Assembly: GCA_963556195.1 (NCBI GenBank)
Contig: CAUVYP010001208.1
Location: 5,084,001 to 5,148,000 of the forward strand
Length of the DNA stretch: 64,000 bases
From: Sepiola atlantica
Lineage: Eukaryota > Mollusca > Cephalopoda > Sepiida > Sepiolidae
Direction of reading: 5' to 3'
Shown: positions 23,777 through 38,098 of the stretch, in pieces
Layout: the number at the start of each line of letters is the position of its first letter
Numbering within the stretch: the stretch's first letter is position 1
Program-made: the position numbers and the translations under genes
The notes under the pieces: generated by a model
The model's input: the letters and a program-made list of their open reading frames with translations, nothing else
The model's database searches: none
What the model was told of the DNA's origin: nothing

Positions 23777-25264
23777 TTAGCGCGTTTTAAAGTTGATATC
23801 GCTTTTGTTTATAACTTCCACATTTATTCGAATTGTGCAACGAAACTTTGCACAGATTAGCGGAGTCACATTTTCTACTGAAGTACTAAGTTTCAGAAGT
23901 GCAGCTCTTGTATTGCCGGAGATATGTCGATACAAACTGAATACGCAAAACATCGACAAAATTTAGCGCGTTTTAAAGTTGATATCGCTTTTGTTTATAA
24001 CTTCCACATTTATTCGAATTGTGCAACAAAACTTTGCACAGATTAGCGGAGTCACATTTTCTACTGAAGTACCAAGTTCTAGAAGTGCAGCTCTTGTACT
24101 GCCGGAGATATGTCGATACAAACTGAATACGCAAAACATCAACAAAATTTAGCGCGTTTTAAAGTTAGTATCGCTTTTGTTTATAACTTCCACATTTATT
24201 CGAATTGTGCAACGAAACTTTGCAGACAGTCGCGGAGACACATGTTCTACTGAAGAACCAAGTTTCAGAAGTGCAGCTCTTGTACTGCCGGAGATATGTC
24301 GATACAAACTGAATACGCAAAACATCAACAAAATTTAGCGCGTTTTAAAGTTGATATCGCTTTTGTTTATAACTTCCACATTTATTCGAATTGTGCAACG
24401 AAACTTTGCACAGATTAGCGGAGTCACATGCTCTACTGAAGTATCAAGTTTCAGAAGTGCAGCTCTTTTACTGCCGGAGATATGTCGATACAAACTGAAT
24501 ACGCAAAACATCGACAAAATTTAGCGCGTTTTAAAGTTGATATCGCTTTTGTTTATAACTTCCACATTTATTCGAATTGTGCAACGAAACTTTGCAGACA
24601 GTCGCGGAGGCACATGTTCTACTGAAGTACCAAGTTTCAGAAGTGCAGCTCTTGTACTGCCGGAGATATGTCGATACAAACTGAATACGCAAAACATCAA
24701 CAAAATTTAGCGCGTTTTAAAGTTGATATCGCTTTTGTTTATAACTTCCACATTTATTCGAATTGTGCAACGAAACTTTGTTGACAGTCGCGGATAGGCC
24801 TTTTCTACTGAAGTACCAAGTTTCAGAAGTGCAGCTCTTGTACTGCCGGAGATATGTCGATACAAACTGAATACGCAAAACATCAACAAAATTTAGCGCG
24901 TTTTAAAGTTGATATCGCTTTTGTTTATAACTTCCACATTTATTCGAATTGTGAAACGAAACTTTGCAGACCGTCGCGGAGACACACGTTCTACTGAAGT
25001 ACCAAGTTTCAGAAGTGCAGCTCTTGTACTGCCGGAGATATGTCGATACAAACTGAATACGCAAAACATCAACAAAATTTAGCGCGTTTGAAAGTTGATA
25101 TCGCTTTTGTTTATAACTTCCACATTTATTCGAATTGTGCAACGAAACTTTGCAGACAGTCGCGGAGACACATGTTCTACTGAAGTACCAAGTTTCAGAA
25201 GTGCAGCTCTTGTACTGCCGGAGATATGTCGATACAAACTGAATACGCAAAACATCAACAAAAT
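23591..25264. repeat. 9-unit HOR, 1,674 bp (X G N B' X P K R A)
   Basis: Shares all private marks of the preceding 8-unit copy but keeps X and P at positions 5 and 6. The first four units (X G N B') are repeated again at 25265-26008, leading into the long duplication. Confidence 0.87.
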
Positions 25265-25822
25265 TTAGCGCGTTTTAAAGTTGATATCGCTTTTGTTTAT
25301 AACTTCCACATTTATTCGAATTGTGCAACGAAACTTTGCACAGATTAGCGGAGTCACATGCTCTACTGAAGTATCAAGTTTCAGAAGTGCAGCTCTTTTA
25401 CTGCCGGAGATATGTCGATACAAACTGAATACGCAAAACATCGACAAAATTTAGCGCGTTTTAAAGTTGATATCGCTTTTGTTTATAACTTCCACATTTA
25501 TTCGAATTGTGCAACGAAACTTTGCACAGATTAGCGGAGTCACATTTTCTACTGAAGTACTAAGTTTCAGAAGTGCAGCTCTTGTATTGCCGGAGATATG
25601 TCGATACAAACTGAATACGCAAAACATCGACAAAATTTAGCGCGTTTTAAAGTTGATATCGCTTTTGTTTATAACTTCCACATTTATTCGAATTGTGCAA
25701 CAAAACTTTGCACAGATTAGCGGAGTCACATTTTCTACTGAAGTACCAAGTTCTAGAAGTGCAGCTCTTGTACTGCCGGAGATATGTCGATACAAACTGA
25801 ATACGCAAAACATCAACAAAAT

Positions 25823-28800
25823 TTAGCGCGTTTTAAAGTTAGTATCGCTTTTGTTTATAACTTCCACATTTATTCGAATTGTGCAACGAAACTTTGCAGA
25901 CAGTCGCGGAGACACATGTTCTACTGAAGAACCAAGTTTCAGAAGTGCAGCTCTTGTACTGCCGGAGATATGTCGATACAAACTGAATACGCAAAACATC
26001 AACAAAATTTAGCGCGTTTTAAAGTTGATATCGCTTTTGTTTATAACTTCCACATTTATTCGAATTGTGCAACGAAACTTTGCACAGATTAGCGGAGTCA
26101 CATGCTCTACTGAAGTATCAAGTTTCAGAAGTGCAGCTCTTTTACTGCCGGAGATATGTCGATACAAACTGAATACGCAAAACATCGACAAAATTTAGCG
26201 CGTTTTAAAGTTGATATCGCTTTTGTTTATAACTTCCACATTTATTCGAATTGTGCAACGAAACTTTGCACAGATTAGCGGAGTCACATTTTCTACTGAA
26301 GTACTAAGTTTCAGAAGTGCAGCTCTTGTATTGCCGGAGATATGTCGATACAAACTGAATACGCAAAACATCGACAAAATTTAGCGCGTTTTAAAGTTGA
26401 TATCGCTTTTGTTTATAACTTCCACATTTATTCGAATTGTGCAACGAAACTTTGCACAGATTAGCGGAGTCACATGTTCTACTGAAGTACCAAGTTTCAG
26501 AAGTGCAGCTCTTGTACTGCCGGAGATATGTCGATACAAACTGAATACGCAAAACATCAACAAAATTTAGCGCGTTTTAAAGTTAGTATCGCTTTTGTTT
26601 ATAACTTCCACATTTATTGGAATTGTGCAACGAAACTTTGCAGACAGTCGCGGAGACACATGTTCTACTGAAGTACCAAGTTTCAGAAGTGCAGCTCTTG
26701 TACTGCCGGAGATATGTCGATACAAACTGAATACGCAAAACATCAACAAAATTTAGCGCGTTTTAAAGTTGATATCGCTTTTGTTTATAACTTCCACATT
26801 TATTCGAATTGTGCAACGAAACTTTGCACAGATTAGCGGAGTCACATGTTCTACTGAAGTACCAAGTTTCAGAAGTTCAGCTCTTGTACTGCCGGAGATA
26901 TGTCGATACAAATTGAATACGCAAAACATCAACAAAATTTAGCGCGTTTTAAAGTTGATATCGCTTTTGTTTATAACTTCCACATTTATTCGAATTGTGC
27001 AACGAAACTTTGCACAGATTAGCGGAGTCACATGTTCTACTGAAGTACCAAGTTTCAGAAGTGCAGCTCTTGTACTGCCGGAGATATGTCGATACAAACT
27101 GAATACGCAAACTATCAACAAAATTTAGTGCGATTTAAAGTTGATATCGCTTTTGTTTATAACTTCCCCATTCTTTAGAATTGTGCAACGAAACTTTGCA
27201 GAGATAAGCGGAGTCACATGCTCTACTGAAGTATCAAGTTTCAGAAGTGCAGCTCTTTTACTGCCGGAGATATGTCGATACAAACTGAATACGCAAAATA
27301 TCGACAAAATTTAGCGCGTTTTAAAGTTGATATCGCTTTTGTTTATAACTTCCACATTTATTCGAATTGTGCAACGAAACTTTGCACAGATTAGCGGACT
27401 CACATTTTCTACTGAAGTACTAAGTTTCAGAAGTGCAGCTCTTTTATTGCCGGAGATATGTCGATACAAACTGAATACGCAAAACATCGAAAAAATTTAG
27501 CGCGTTTTAAAGTTGATATCGCTTTTCTTTATAACTTCCACATTTATTCGAATTGTGCAACGAAACTTTGCACAGATTAGCGGAGTCACATTTTCTACTG
27601 AAGTACCAAGTTTCAGAAGTGCAGCTCTTGTACTGCCGGAGATATGTCGATACAAACTGAATACGCAAAACATCAACAAAATTTAGCGCGTTTTAAAGTT
27701 AGTATCGCTTTTGTTTATAACTTCCACATTTATTGGAATTGTGCAACGAAACTTTGCAGACAGTCGCGGAGACACATGTTCTACTGAAGTACCAAGTTTC
27801 AGAAGTGCAGCTCTTGTACTGCCGGAGATATGTCGATACAAACTGAATACGCAAAACATCAACAAAATTTAGCGCGTTTTAAAGTTGATATCGCTTTTGT
27901 TTATAACTTCCACATTTATTCGAATTGTGCAACGAAACTTTGCACAGATTAGCGGAGTGACATTTTCTACTGAAGTACCAAGTTTCAGAAGTGCAGCTCT
28001 TGTACTTCCGGAGATATGTCGATACAAACTTAATACGCAAAACATCAACAAAATTTAGCGCGTTTTAAAGTTGATATCGCTTTTGTTTATAACTTCCACA
28101 TTTATTCGAATTGTGCAACGAAACTTTGCACAGATTAGCGGAGTCACATGTTCTACTGAAGTACCAAGTTTCAGAAGTGCAGCTCTTGTACTGCCGGAGA
28201 TATGTCGATACAAACTGAATACGCAAAACATCAACAAAATTTAGCGCGTTTTAAAGTTGATATCGCTTTTGTTTATAACTTCCACATTTATTCGAATTGT
28301 GCAACGAAACTTTGCAGACAGTCGCGGAGGCACATGTTCTACTGAAGTACCAAGTTTCAGAAGTGCAGCTCTTGTACTGCCGGAGATATGTCGATACAAA
28401 CTGAATACGCAAAACATCAACAAAATTTAGCGCGTTTTAAAGTTGATATCGCTTTTGTTTATAACTTCCACATTTATTCGAATTGTGCAACGAAACTTTG
28501 TTGACAGTCGCGGATAGGCCTTTTCTACTGAAGTACCAAGTTTCAGAAGTGCAGCTCTTTTACTGCCGGAGATATGTCGATACAAACTGAATACGCAAAA
28601 CATCAACAAAATTTAGCGCGTTTTAAAGTTGATATCGCTTTTGTTTATAACTTCCACATTTATTCGAATTGTGAAACGAAACTTTGCAGACCGTAACGGA
28701 GACACACGTTCTACTGAAGTACCAAGTTTCAGAAGTGCAGCTCTTGTACTGCCGGAGATATGTCGATACAAACTGAATACGCAAAACATCAACAAAATTT

Positions 28801-30472
28801 AGCGCGTTTTAAAGTTGATATCGCTTTTGTTTATAACTTCCACATTTATTCGAATTGTGCAACGAAACTTTGCACAGATTAGCGGAGTCACATTTTCTAC
28901 TGAAGTACCAAGGTTCAGAAGTGCAGCTCTTGTACTGCCGGAGATATGTCGATACAAACTGAATACGCAAAACATCAACAAAATTTAGCGCGTTTGAAAG
29001 TTGATATCGCTTTTGTTTATAACTTCCACATTTATTCGAATTGTGCAACGAAACTTTGCAGACAGTCGCGGAGACACATGTTCTACTGAAGTACCAAGTT
29101 TCAGAAGTGCAGCTCTTGTACTGCCGGAGATATGTCGATACAAACTGAATACGCAAAACATCAACAAAATTTAGCGCGTTTTAAAGTTGATATCGCTTTT
29201 GTTTATAACTTCCACATTTATTCGAATTGTGCAACTAAACTTTGCACAGATTAGCGGAGTCACATGCTCTACTGAAGTATCAAGTTTCAGAAGTGCAGCT
29301 CTTTTACTGCCGGAGATATGTCGATACAAACTGAATACGCAAAACATCGACAAAATTTAGCGCGTTTTAAAGTTGATATCGCTTTTGTTTATAACTTCCA
29401 CATTTATTCGAATTGTGCAACGAAACTTTGCACAGATTAGCGGAGTCAAATTTTCTACTGAAGTACCAAGTTTCAGAAGTGCAGCTCTTGTACTGCCGGA
29501 GATATGTCGATACAAACTGAATACGCAAAACATCAACAAAATTTAGCGCGTTTTAAAGTTAGTATCGCTTTTGTTTATAACTTCCACATTTATTGGAATT
29601 GTGCAACGAAACTTTGCAGACAGTCGCGGAGACACATGTTCTACTGAAGTACCAAGTTTCAGAAGTGCAGCTCTTGTACTGCCGGAGATATGTCGATACA
29701 AACTGAATACTCAAAACATCAACAAAATTTAGCGCGTTTTAAAGTTGATATCGCTTTTGTTTATAACTTCCACATTTATTCGAATTGTGCAACGAAACTT
29801 TGCACAGATTAGCGGAGTCACATGCTCTACTGAAGTATCAAGTTTCAGAAGTGCAGCTCTTTTACTGCCGGAGATATGTCGATACAAACTGAATACGCAA
29901 AACATCGACAAAATTTAGCGCGTTTTAAAGTTGATATCGCTTTTGTTTATAACTTCCACATTTATTCGAATTGTGCAACGAAACTTTGCACAGATTAGCG
30001 GAGTCACATTTTCTACTGAAGTACTAAGTTTCAGAAGTGCAGCTCTTGTATTGCCGGAGATATGTCGATACAAACTGAATACGCAAAACATCGACAAAAT
30101 TTAGCGCGTTTTAAAGTTGTTATCGCTTTTGTTTATAACTTCCACATTTATTCGAATTGTGCAACGAAACTTTGCACAGATTAGCGGAGTCACATTTTCT
30201 ACTGAAGTACCAAGTTTCAGAAGTGCAGCTCTTGTACTGCCGGAGATATGTCGATACAAACTGAATACGCAAAACATCAACAAAATTTAGCGCGTTTTAA
30301 AGTTAGTATCGCTTTTGTTTATAACTTCCACATTTATTGGAATTGTGCAACGAAACTTTGCAGACAGTCGCGGAGACACATGTTCTACTGAAGTACCAAG
30401 TTTCAGAAGTGCAGCTCTTGTACTGCCGGAGATATGTCGATACAAACTGAATACGCAAAACATCAACAAAAT
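25823..30472. repeat. Long duplicated block, copy 1 (25 units, 4,650 bp)
   Basis: Unit for unit the same as 30845-35494, 5,022 bp away. Rare marks at matching places include 'gaagaaccaag' (25925), 'agaagttcagctc' (26873), 'aaaatatcgac' (27295), 'gcggactcac' (27394), 'cttttctttata' (27523), 'gtacttccgg' (28012), 'accgtaacgg' (28690), 'gcaactaaac' (29230), 'actcaaaac' (29709) and 'gttgttatcgc' (30115). I found no difference at any mark I compared. The match probably extends a little past both ends. Confidence 0.92.
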
Positions 30473-30844
30473 TTAGCGCGTTTTAAAGTTGATATCGCTT
30501 TTGTTTATAACTTCCACATTTATTCGAATTGTGCAACGAAACTTTGCACAGATTAGCGGAGTCACATGTACTACTGAAGTACCAAGTTTCAGAAGTGCAG
30601 CTCTTGTACTGCCGGAGATATGTCGATACAAACTGAATACGCAAAACATCGACAAAATTTAGCGCGTTTTAAAGTTGATATCGCTTTTGTTTATAACTTC
30701 CACATTTATTCGAATTGTGCAACGAAACTTTGCACAGATTAGCGGAGTCACATTTTCTACTGAAGTACTAAGTTTCAGAAGTGCAGCTTTTGTACTGCCG
30801 GAGATATGTCGATACAAACTGAATACGCAAAACATCAACAAAAT
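30473..30844. repeat. Two-unit spacer between long duplicates
   Basis: The first unit is T with 'catgtactact', a mark shared only with 36425. The second is a D unit, otherwise confined to positions beyond 42.7 kb. Neither corresponds to the units at the same place before copy 1. Confidence 0.85.
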
Positions 30845-33800
30845 TTAGCGCGTTTTAAAGTTAGTATCGCTTTTGTTTATAACTTCCACATTTATTCGAA
30901 TTGTGCAACGAAACTTTGCAGACAGTCGCGGAGACACATGTTCTACTGAAGAACCAAGTTTCAGAAGTGCAGCTCTTGTACTGCCGGAGATATGTCGATA
31001 CAAACTGAATACGCAAAACATCAACAAAATTTAGCGCGTTTTAAAGTTGATATCGCTTTTGTTTATAACTTCCACATTTATTCGAATTGTGCAACGAAAC
31101 TTTGCACAGATTAGCGGAGTCACATGCTCTACTGAAGTATCAAGTTTCAGAAGTGCAGCTCTTTTACTGCCGGAGATATGTCGATACAAACTGAATACGC
31201 AAAACATCGACAAAATTTAGCGCGTTTTAAAGTTGATATCGCTTTTGTTTATAACTTCCACATTTATTCGAATTGTGCAACGAAACTTTGCACAGATTAG
31301 CGGAGTCACATTTTCTACTGAAGTACTAAGTTTCAGAAGTGCAGCTCTTGTATTGCCGGAGATATGTCGATACAAACTGAATACGCAAAACATCGACAAA
31401 ATTTAGCGCGTTTTAAAGTTGATATCGCTTTTGTTTATAACTTCCACATTTATTCGAATTGTGCAACGAAACTTTGCACAGATTAGCGGAGTCACATGTT
31501 CTACTGAAGTACCAAGTTTCAGAAGTGCAGCTCTTGTACTGCCGGAGATATGTCGATACAAACTGAATACGCAAAACATCAACAAAATTTAGCGCGTTTT
31601 AAAGTTAGTATCGCTTTTGTTTATAACTTCCACATTTATTGGAATTGTGCAACGAAACTTTGCAGACAGTCGCGGAGACACATGTTCTACTGAAGTACCA
31701 AGTTTCAGAAGTGCAGCTCTTGTACTGCCGGAGATATGTCGATACAAACTGAATACGCAAAACATCAACAAAATTTAGCGCGTTTTAAAGTTGATATCGC
31801 TTTTGTTTATAACTTCCACATTTATTCGAATTGTGCAACGAAACTTTGCACAGATTAGCGGAGTCACATGTTCTACTGAAGTACCAAGTTTCAGAAGTTC
31901 AGCTCTTGTACTGCCGGAGATATGTCGATACAAATTGAATACGCAAAACATCAACAAAATTTAGCGCGTTTTAAAGTTGATATCGCTTTTGTTTATAACT
32001 TCCACATTTATTCGAATTGTGCAACGAAACTTTGCACAGATTAGCGGAGTCACATGTTCTACTGAAGTACCAAGTTTCAGAAGTGCAGCTCTTGTACTGC
32101 CGGAGATATGTCGATACAAACTGAATACGCAAACTATCAACAAAATTTAGTGCGATTTAAAGTTGATATCGCTTTTGTTTATAACTTCCCCATTCTTTAG
32201 AATTGTGCAACGAAACTTTGCAGAGATAAGCGGAGTCACATGCTCTACTGAAGTATCAAGTTTCAGAAGTGCAGCTCTTTTACTGCCGGAGATATGTCGA
32301 TACAAACTGAATACGCAAAATATCGACAAAATTTAGCGCGTTTTAAAGTTGATATCGCTTTTGTTTATAACTTCCACATTTATTCGAATTGTGCAACGAA
32401 ACTTTGCACAGATTAGCGGACTCACATTTTCTACTGAAGTACTAAGTTTCAGAAGTGCAGCTCTTTTATTGCCGGAGATATGTCGATACAAACTGAATAC
32501 GCAAAACATCGAAAAAATTTAGCGCGTTTTAAAGTTGATATCGCTTTTCTTTATAACTTCCACATTTATTCGAATTGTGCAACGAAACTTTGCACAGATT
32601 AGCGGAGTCACATTTTCTACTGAAGTACCAAGTTTCAGAAGTGCAGCTCTTGTACTGCCGGAGATATGTCGATACAAACTGAATACGCAAAACATCAACA
32701 AAATTTAGCGCGTTTTAAAGTTAGTATCGCTTTTGTTTATAACTTCCACATTTATTGGAATTGTGCAACGAAACTTTGCAGACAGTCGCGGAGACACATG
32801 TTCTACTGAAGTACCAAGTTTCAGAAGTGCAGCTCTTGTACTGCCGGAGATATGTCGATACAAACTGAATACGCAAAACATCAACAAAATTTAGCGCGTT
32901 TTAAAGTTGATATCGCTTTTGTTTATAACTTCCACATTTATTCGAATTGTGCAACGAAACTTTGCACAGATTAGCGGAGTGACATTTTCTACTGAAGTAC
33001 CAAGTTTCAGAAGTGCAGCTCTTGTACTTCCGGAGATATGTCGATACAAACTTAATACGCAAAACATCAACAAAATTTAGCGCGTTTTAAAGTTGATATC
33101 GCTTTTGTTTATAACTTCCACATTTATTCGAATTGTGCAACGAAACTTTGCACAGATTAGCGGAGTCACATGTTCTACTGAAGTACCAAGTTTCAGAAGT
33201 GCAGCTCTTGTACTGCCGGAGATATGTCGATACAAACTGAATACGCAAAACATCAACAAAATTTAGCGCGTTTTAAAGTTGATATCGCTTTTGTTTATAA
33301 CTTCCACATTTATTCGAATTGTGCAACGAAACTTTGCAGACAGTCGCGGAGGCACATGTTCTACTGAAGTACCAAGTTTCAGAAGTGCAGCTCTTGTACT
33401 GCCGGAGATATGTCGATACAAACTGAATACGCAAAACATCAACAAAATTTAGCGCGTTTTAAAGTTGATATCGCTTTTGTTTATAACTTCCACATTTATT
33501 CGAATTGTGCAACGAAACTTTGTTGACAGTCGCGGATAGGCCTTTTCTACTGAAGTACCAAGTTTCAGAAGTGCAGCTCTTTTACTGCCGGAGATATGTC
33601 GATACAAACTGAATACGCAAAACATCAACAAAATTTAGCGCGTTTTAAAGTTGATATCGCTTTTGTTTATAACTTCCACATTTATTCGAATTGTGAAACG
33701 AAACTTTGCAGACCGTAACGGAGACACACGTTCTACTGAAGTACCAAGTTTCAGAAGTGCAGCTCTTGTACTGCCGGAGATATGTCGATACAAACTGAAT

Positions 33801-35494
33801 ACGCAAAACATCAACAAAATTTAGCGCGTTTTAAAGTTGATATCGCTTTTGTTTATAACTTCCACATTTATTCGAATTGTGCAACGAAACTTTGCACAGA
33901 TTAGCGGAGTCACATTTTCTACTGAAGTACCAAGGTTCAGAAGTGCAGCTCTTGTACTGCCGGAGATATGTCGATACAAACTGAATACGCAAAACATCAA
34001 CAAAATTTAGCGCGTTTGAAAGTTGATATCGCTTTTGTTTATAACTTCCACATTTATTCGAATTGTGCAACGAAACTTTGCAGACAGTCGCGGAGACACA
34101 TGTTCTACTGAAGTACCAAGTTTCAGAAGTGCAGCTCTTGTACTGCCGGAGATATGTCGATACAAACTGAATACGCAAAACATCAACAAAATTTAGCGCG
34201 TTTTAAAGTTGATATCGCTTTTGTTTATAACTTCCACATTTATTCGAATTGTGCAACTAAACTTTGCACAGATTAGCGGAGTCACATGCTCTACTGAAGT
34301 ATCAAGTTTCAGAAGTGCAGCTCTTTTACTGCCGGAGATATGTCGATACAAACTGAATACGCAAAACATCGACAAAATTTAGCGCGTTTTAAAGTTGATA
34401 TCGCTTTTGTTTATAACTTCCACATTTATTCGAATTGTGCAACGAAACTTTGCACAGATTAGCGGAGTCAAATTTTCTACTGAAGTACCAAGTTTCAGAA
34501 GTGCAGCTCTTGTACTGCCGGAGATATGTCGATACAAACTGAATACGCAAAACATCAACAAAATTTAGCGCGTTTTAAAGTTAGTATCGCTTTTGTTTAT
34601 AACTTCCACATTTATTGGAATTGTGCAACGAAACTTTGCAGACAGTCGCGGAGACACATGTTCTACTGAAGTACCAAGTTTCAGAAGTGCAGCTCTTGTA
34701 CTGCCGGAGATATGTCGATACAAACTGAATACTCAAAACATCAACAAAATTTAGCGCGTTTTAAAGTTGATATCGCTTTTGTTTATAACTTCCACATTTA
34801 TTCGAATTGTGCAACGAAACTTTGCACAGATTAGCGGAGTCACATGCTCTACTGAAGTATCAAGTTTCAGAAGTGCAGCTCTTTTACTGCCGGAGATATG
34901 TCGATACAAACTGAATACGCAAAACATCGACAAAATTTAGCGCGTTTTAAAGTTGATATCGCTTTTGTTTATAACTTCCACATTTATTCGAATTGTGCAA
35001 CGAAACTTTGCACAGATTAGCGGAGTCACATTTTCTACTGAAGTACTAAGTTTCAGAAGTGCAGCTCTTGTATTGCCGGAGATATGTCGATACAAACTGA
35101 ATACGCAAAACATCGACAAAATTTAGCGCGTTTTAAAGTTGTTATCGCTTTTGTTTATAACTTCCACATTTATTCGAATTGTGCAACGAAACTTTGCACA
35201 GATTAGCGGAGTCACATTTTCTACTGAAGTACCAAGTTTCAGAAGTGCAGCTCTTGTACTGCCGGAGATATGTCGATACAAACTGAATACGCAAAACATC
35301 AACAAAATTTAGCGCGTTTTAAAGTTAGTATCGCTTTTGTTTATAACTTCCACATTTATTGGAATTGTGCAACGAAACTTTGCAGACAGTCGCGGAGACA
35401 CATGTTCTACTGAAGTACCAAGTTTCAGAAGTGCAGCTCTTGTACTGCCGGAGATATGTCGATACAAACTGAATACGCAAAACATCAACAAAAT
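30845..35494. repeat. Long duplicated block, copy 2 (25 units, 4,650 bp)
   Basis: Second copy of 25823-30472 with the same rare marks, for example 'agaagttcagctc' (31895), 'gcggactcac' (32416), 'gtacttccgg' (33034), 'gcaactaaac' (34252) and 'gttgttatcgc' (35137). Very recent duplication, or array duplication during assembly, would both give this pattern. Confidence 0.92.
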
Positions 35495-38098
35495 TTAGCG
35501 CGTTTTAAAGTTGATATCGCTTTTGTTTATAACTTCCACATTTATTCGAATTGTGCAACGAAACTTTGCACAGATTAGCGGAGTCACATGTTCTACTGAA
35601 GTACCAAGTTTCAGAAGTGCAGCTCTTGTACTGCCGGAGATATGTCGATACAAACTGAATACGCAAACTATCAACAAAATTTAGTGCGATTTAAAGTTGA
35701 TATCGCTTTTGTTTATAACTTCCCCATTCTTTAGAATTGTGCAACGAAACTTTGCAGAGATAAGCGGAGTCACATGCTCTACTGAAGTATCAAGTTTCAG
35801 AAGTGCAGCTCTTGTACTGCCGGAGATATGTCGATACAAACTGAATACGCAAAACATCAACAAAATTTAGCGCGTTTTAAAGTTGATATCGCTTTTGTTT
35901 ATAACTTCCACATTTATTCGAATTGTGCAACGAAACTTTGCACAGATAAGCGGAGTCACATTTTCTACTGAAGTACTAAGTTTCAGAAGTGCAGCTCTTG
36001 TATTGCCGGAGATATGTCGATACAAACTGAATACGCAAAACATCGACAAAATTTAGCGCGTTTTAAAGTTGATATCGCTTTTGTTTATAACTTCCACATT
36101 TATTCGAATTGTGCAACGAAACTTTGCACAGATTAGCGGAGTCACATGTTCTACTGAAGTACCAAGTTTCAGAAGTGCAGCTCTTGTACTGCCGGAGATA
36201 TGTCGATACAAACTGAATACGCAAAACATCAACAAAATTTAGCGCGTTTTAAAGTTGATATCGCTTTTGTTTATAACTTCCACATTTATTCGAATTGTGC
36301 AACGAAACTTTGCACAGATTAGCGGAGTCACATGTTCTACTGAAGTACCAAGTTTCAGAAGTGCAGCTCTTGTACTGCCGGAGATATGTCGATACAAACT
36401 GAATACGCAAAACATCAACAAAATTTAGCGCGTTTTAAAGTTGATATCGCTTTTGTTTATAACTTCCACATTTATTCGAATTGTGCAACGAAACTTTGCA
36501 CAGATAAGCGGAGTCACATGTACTACTGAAGTACCAAGTTTCAGAAGTGCAGCTCTTGTACTGCCGGAGATATGTCGATACAAACTGAATACGCAAACTA
36601 TCAACAAAATTTAGTGCGATTTAAAGTTGATATCGCTTTTGTTTATAACTTCCCCATTCTTTAGAATTGTGCAACGAAACTTTGCAGAGATAAGCGGAGT
36701 CACATGCTCTACTGAAGTATCAAGTTTGAGAAGTGCAGCTTTTTTACTGCCGGAGATATGTCGATACAAACTGAATACGCAAAACATCGACAAAATTTAG
36801 CGCGTTTTAAAGTTGATATCGCTTTTGTTTATAACTTCCACATTTATTCGAATTGTGCAACGAAACTTTGCACAGATTAGCGGAGTCACATTTTCTACTG
36901 AAGTACCAAGTTTCAGAAGTGCAGCTCTTGTATTGCCGGAGATATGTCGATACAAACTGAATACGAAAAACATCGACAAAATTTAGCGCGTTTTAAAGTT
37001 GATATCGCTTTTGTGTATAACTTCCACATTTATTCGAATTGTGCAACGAAACTTTGCACAGATTAGCGGAGTCACATTTTCTACTGAAGTACCAAGTTTC
37101 AGAAGTGCAGCTCTTGTACTGCCGGAGATATGTCGATACAAACTGAATACGCAAAACATCAACAAAATTTAGCGCGTTTTAAAGTTAGTATCGCTTTTGT
37201 TTATAACTTCCACATTTATTGGAATTGTGCAACGAAACTTTGCAGACAGTCGCGGAGACACATGTTCTACTGAAGTACCAAGTTTCAGAAGTGCAGCTCT
37301 TGTACTGCCGGAGATATGTCGATACAAACTGAATACGCAAAACATCAACAAAATTTAGCGCGTTTTAAAGTTGATATCGCTTTTGTTTATAACTTCCACA
37401 TTTATTCGAATTGTGCAACGAAACTTTGCACAGATTAGCGGAGTCACATGTTCTACTGAAGTACCAAGTTTCAGAAGTGCAGCTCTTGTACTGCCGGAGA
37501 TATGTCGATACAAACTGAATACGCAAAACATCAACAAAATTTAGCGCGTTTTAAAGTTGATATCGCTTTTGTTTATAACTTCCACATTTATTCGAATTGT
37601 GCAACGAAACTTTGCAGACAGTCGCGGAGGCACATGTTCTACTGAAGTACCAAGTTTCAGAAGTGCAGCTCTTGTACTGCCGGAGATATGTCGATACAAA
37701 CTGAATACGCAAAACATCAACAAAATTTAGCGCGTTTGAAAGTTGATATCGCTTTTGTTTATAACTTCCACATTTATTCGAATTGTGCAACGAAACTTTG
37801 TTGACAGTCGCGGATAGGCCTTTTCTACTGAAGTACCAAGTTTCAGAAGTGCAGCTCTTGTACTGCCGGAGATATGTCGATACAAACTGAATACGCAAAA
37901 CATCAACAAAATTTAGCGCGTTTTAAAGTTGATATCGCTTTTGTTTATAACTTCCACATTTATTCGAATTGTGAAACGAAACTTTGCAGACCGTCGCGGA
38001 GACACACGTTCTACTGAAGTACCAAGTTTCAGAAGTGCAGCTCTTGTACTGCCGGAGATATGTCGATACAAACTGAATACGCAAAACATCAACAAAAT
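35495..38098. repeat. Irregular 14-unit stretch ending in the last K-R pair
   Basis: Order M S G T T M S G N B T P K R. The S unit at 35681 is a hybrid: S left block but 'cttgtact' and 'catcaac' on the right. K at 37727 and R at 37913 are the last of the left-domain run. Confidence 0.75.

Noticed and set aside
90..37912. AGGCCT in K and GATATC in most units as functional sites
   Set aside because: Both are ordinary 6-bp palindromes, useful as markers for restriction mapping, with no evidence of function.
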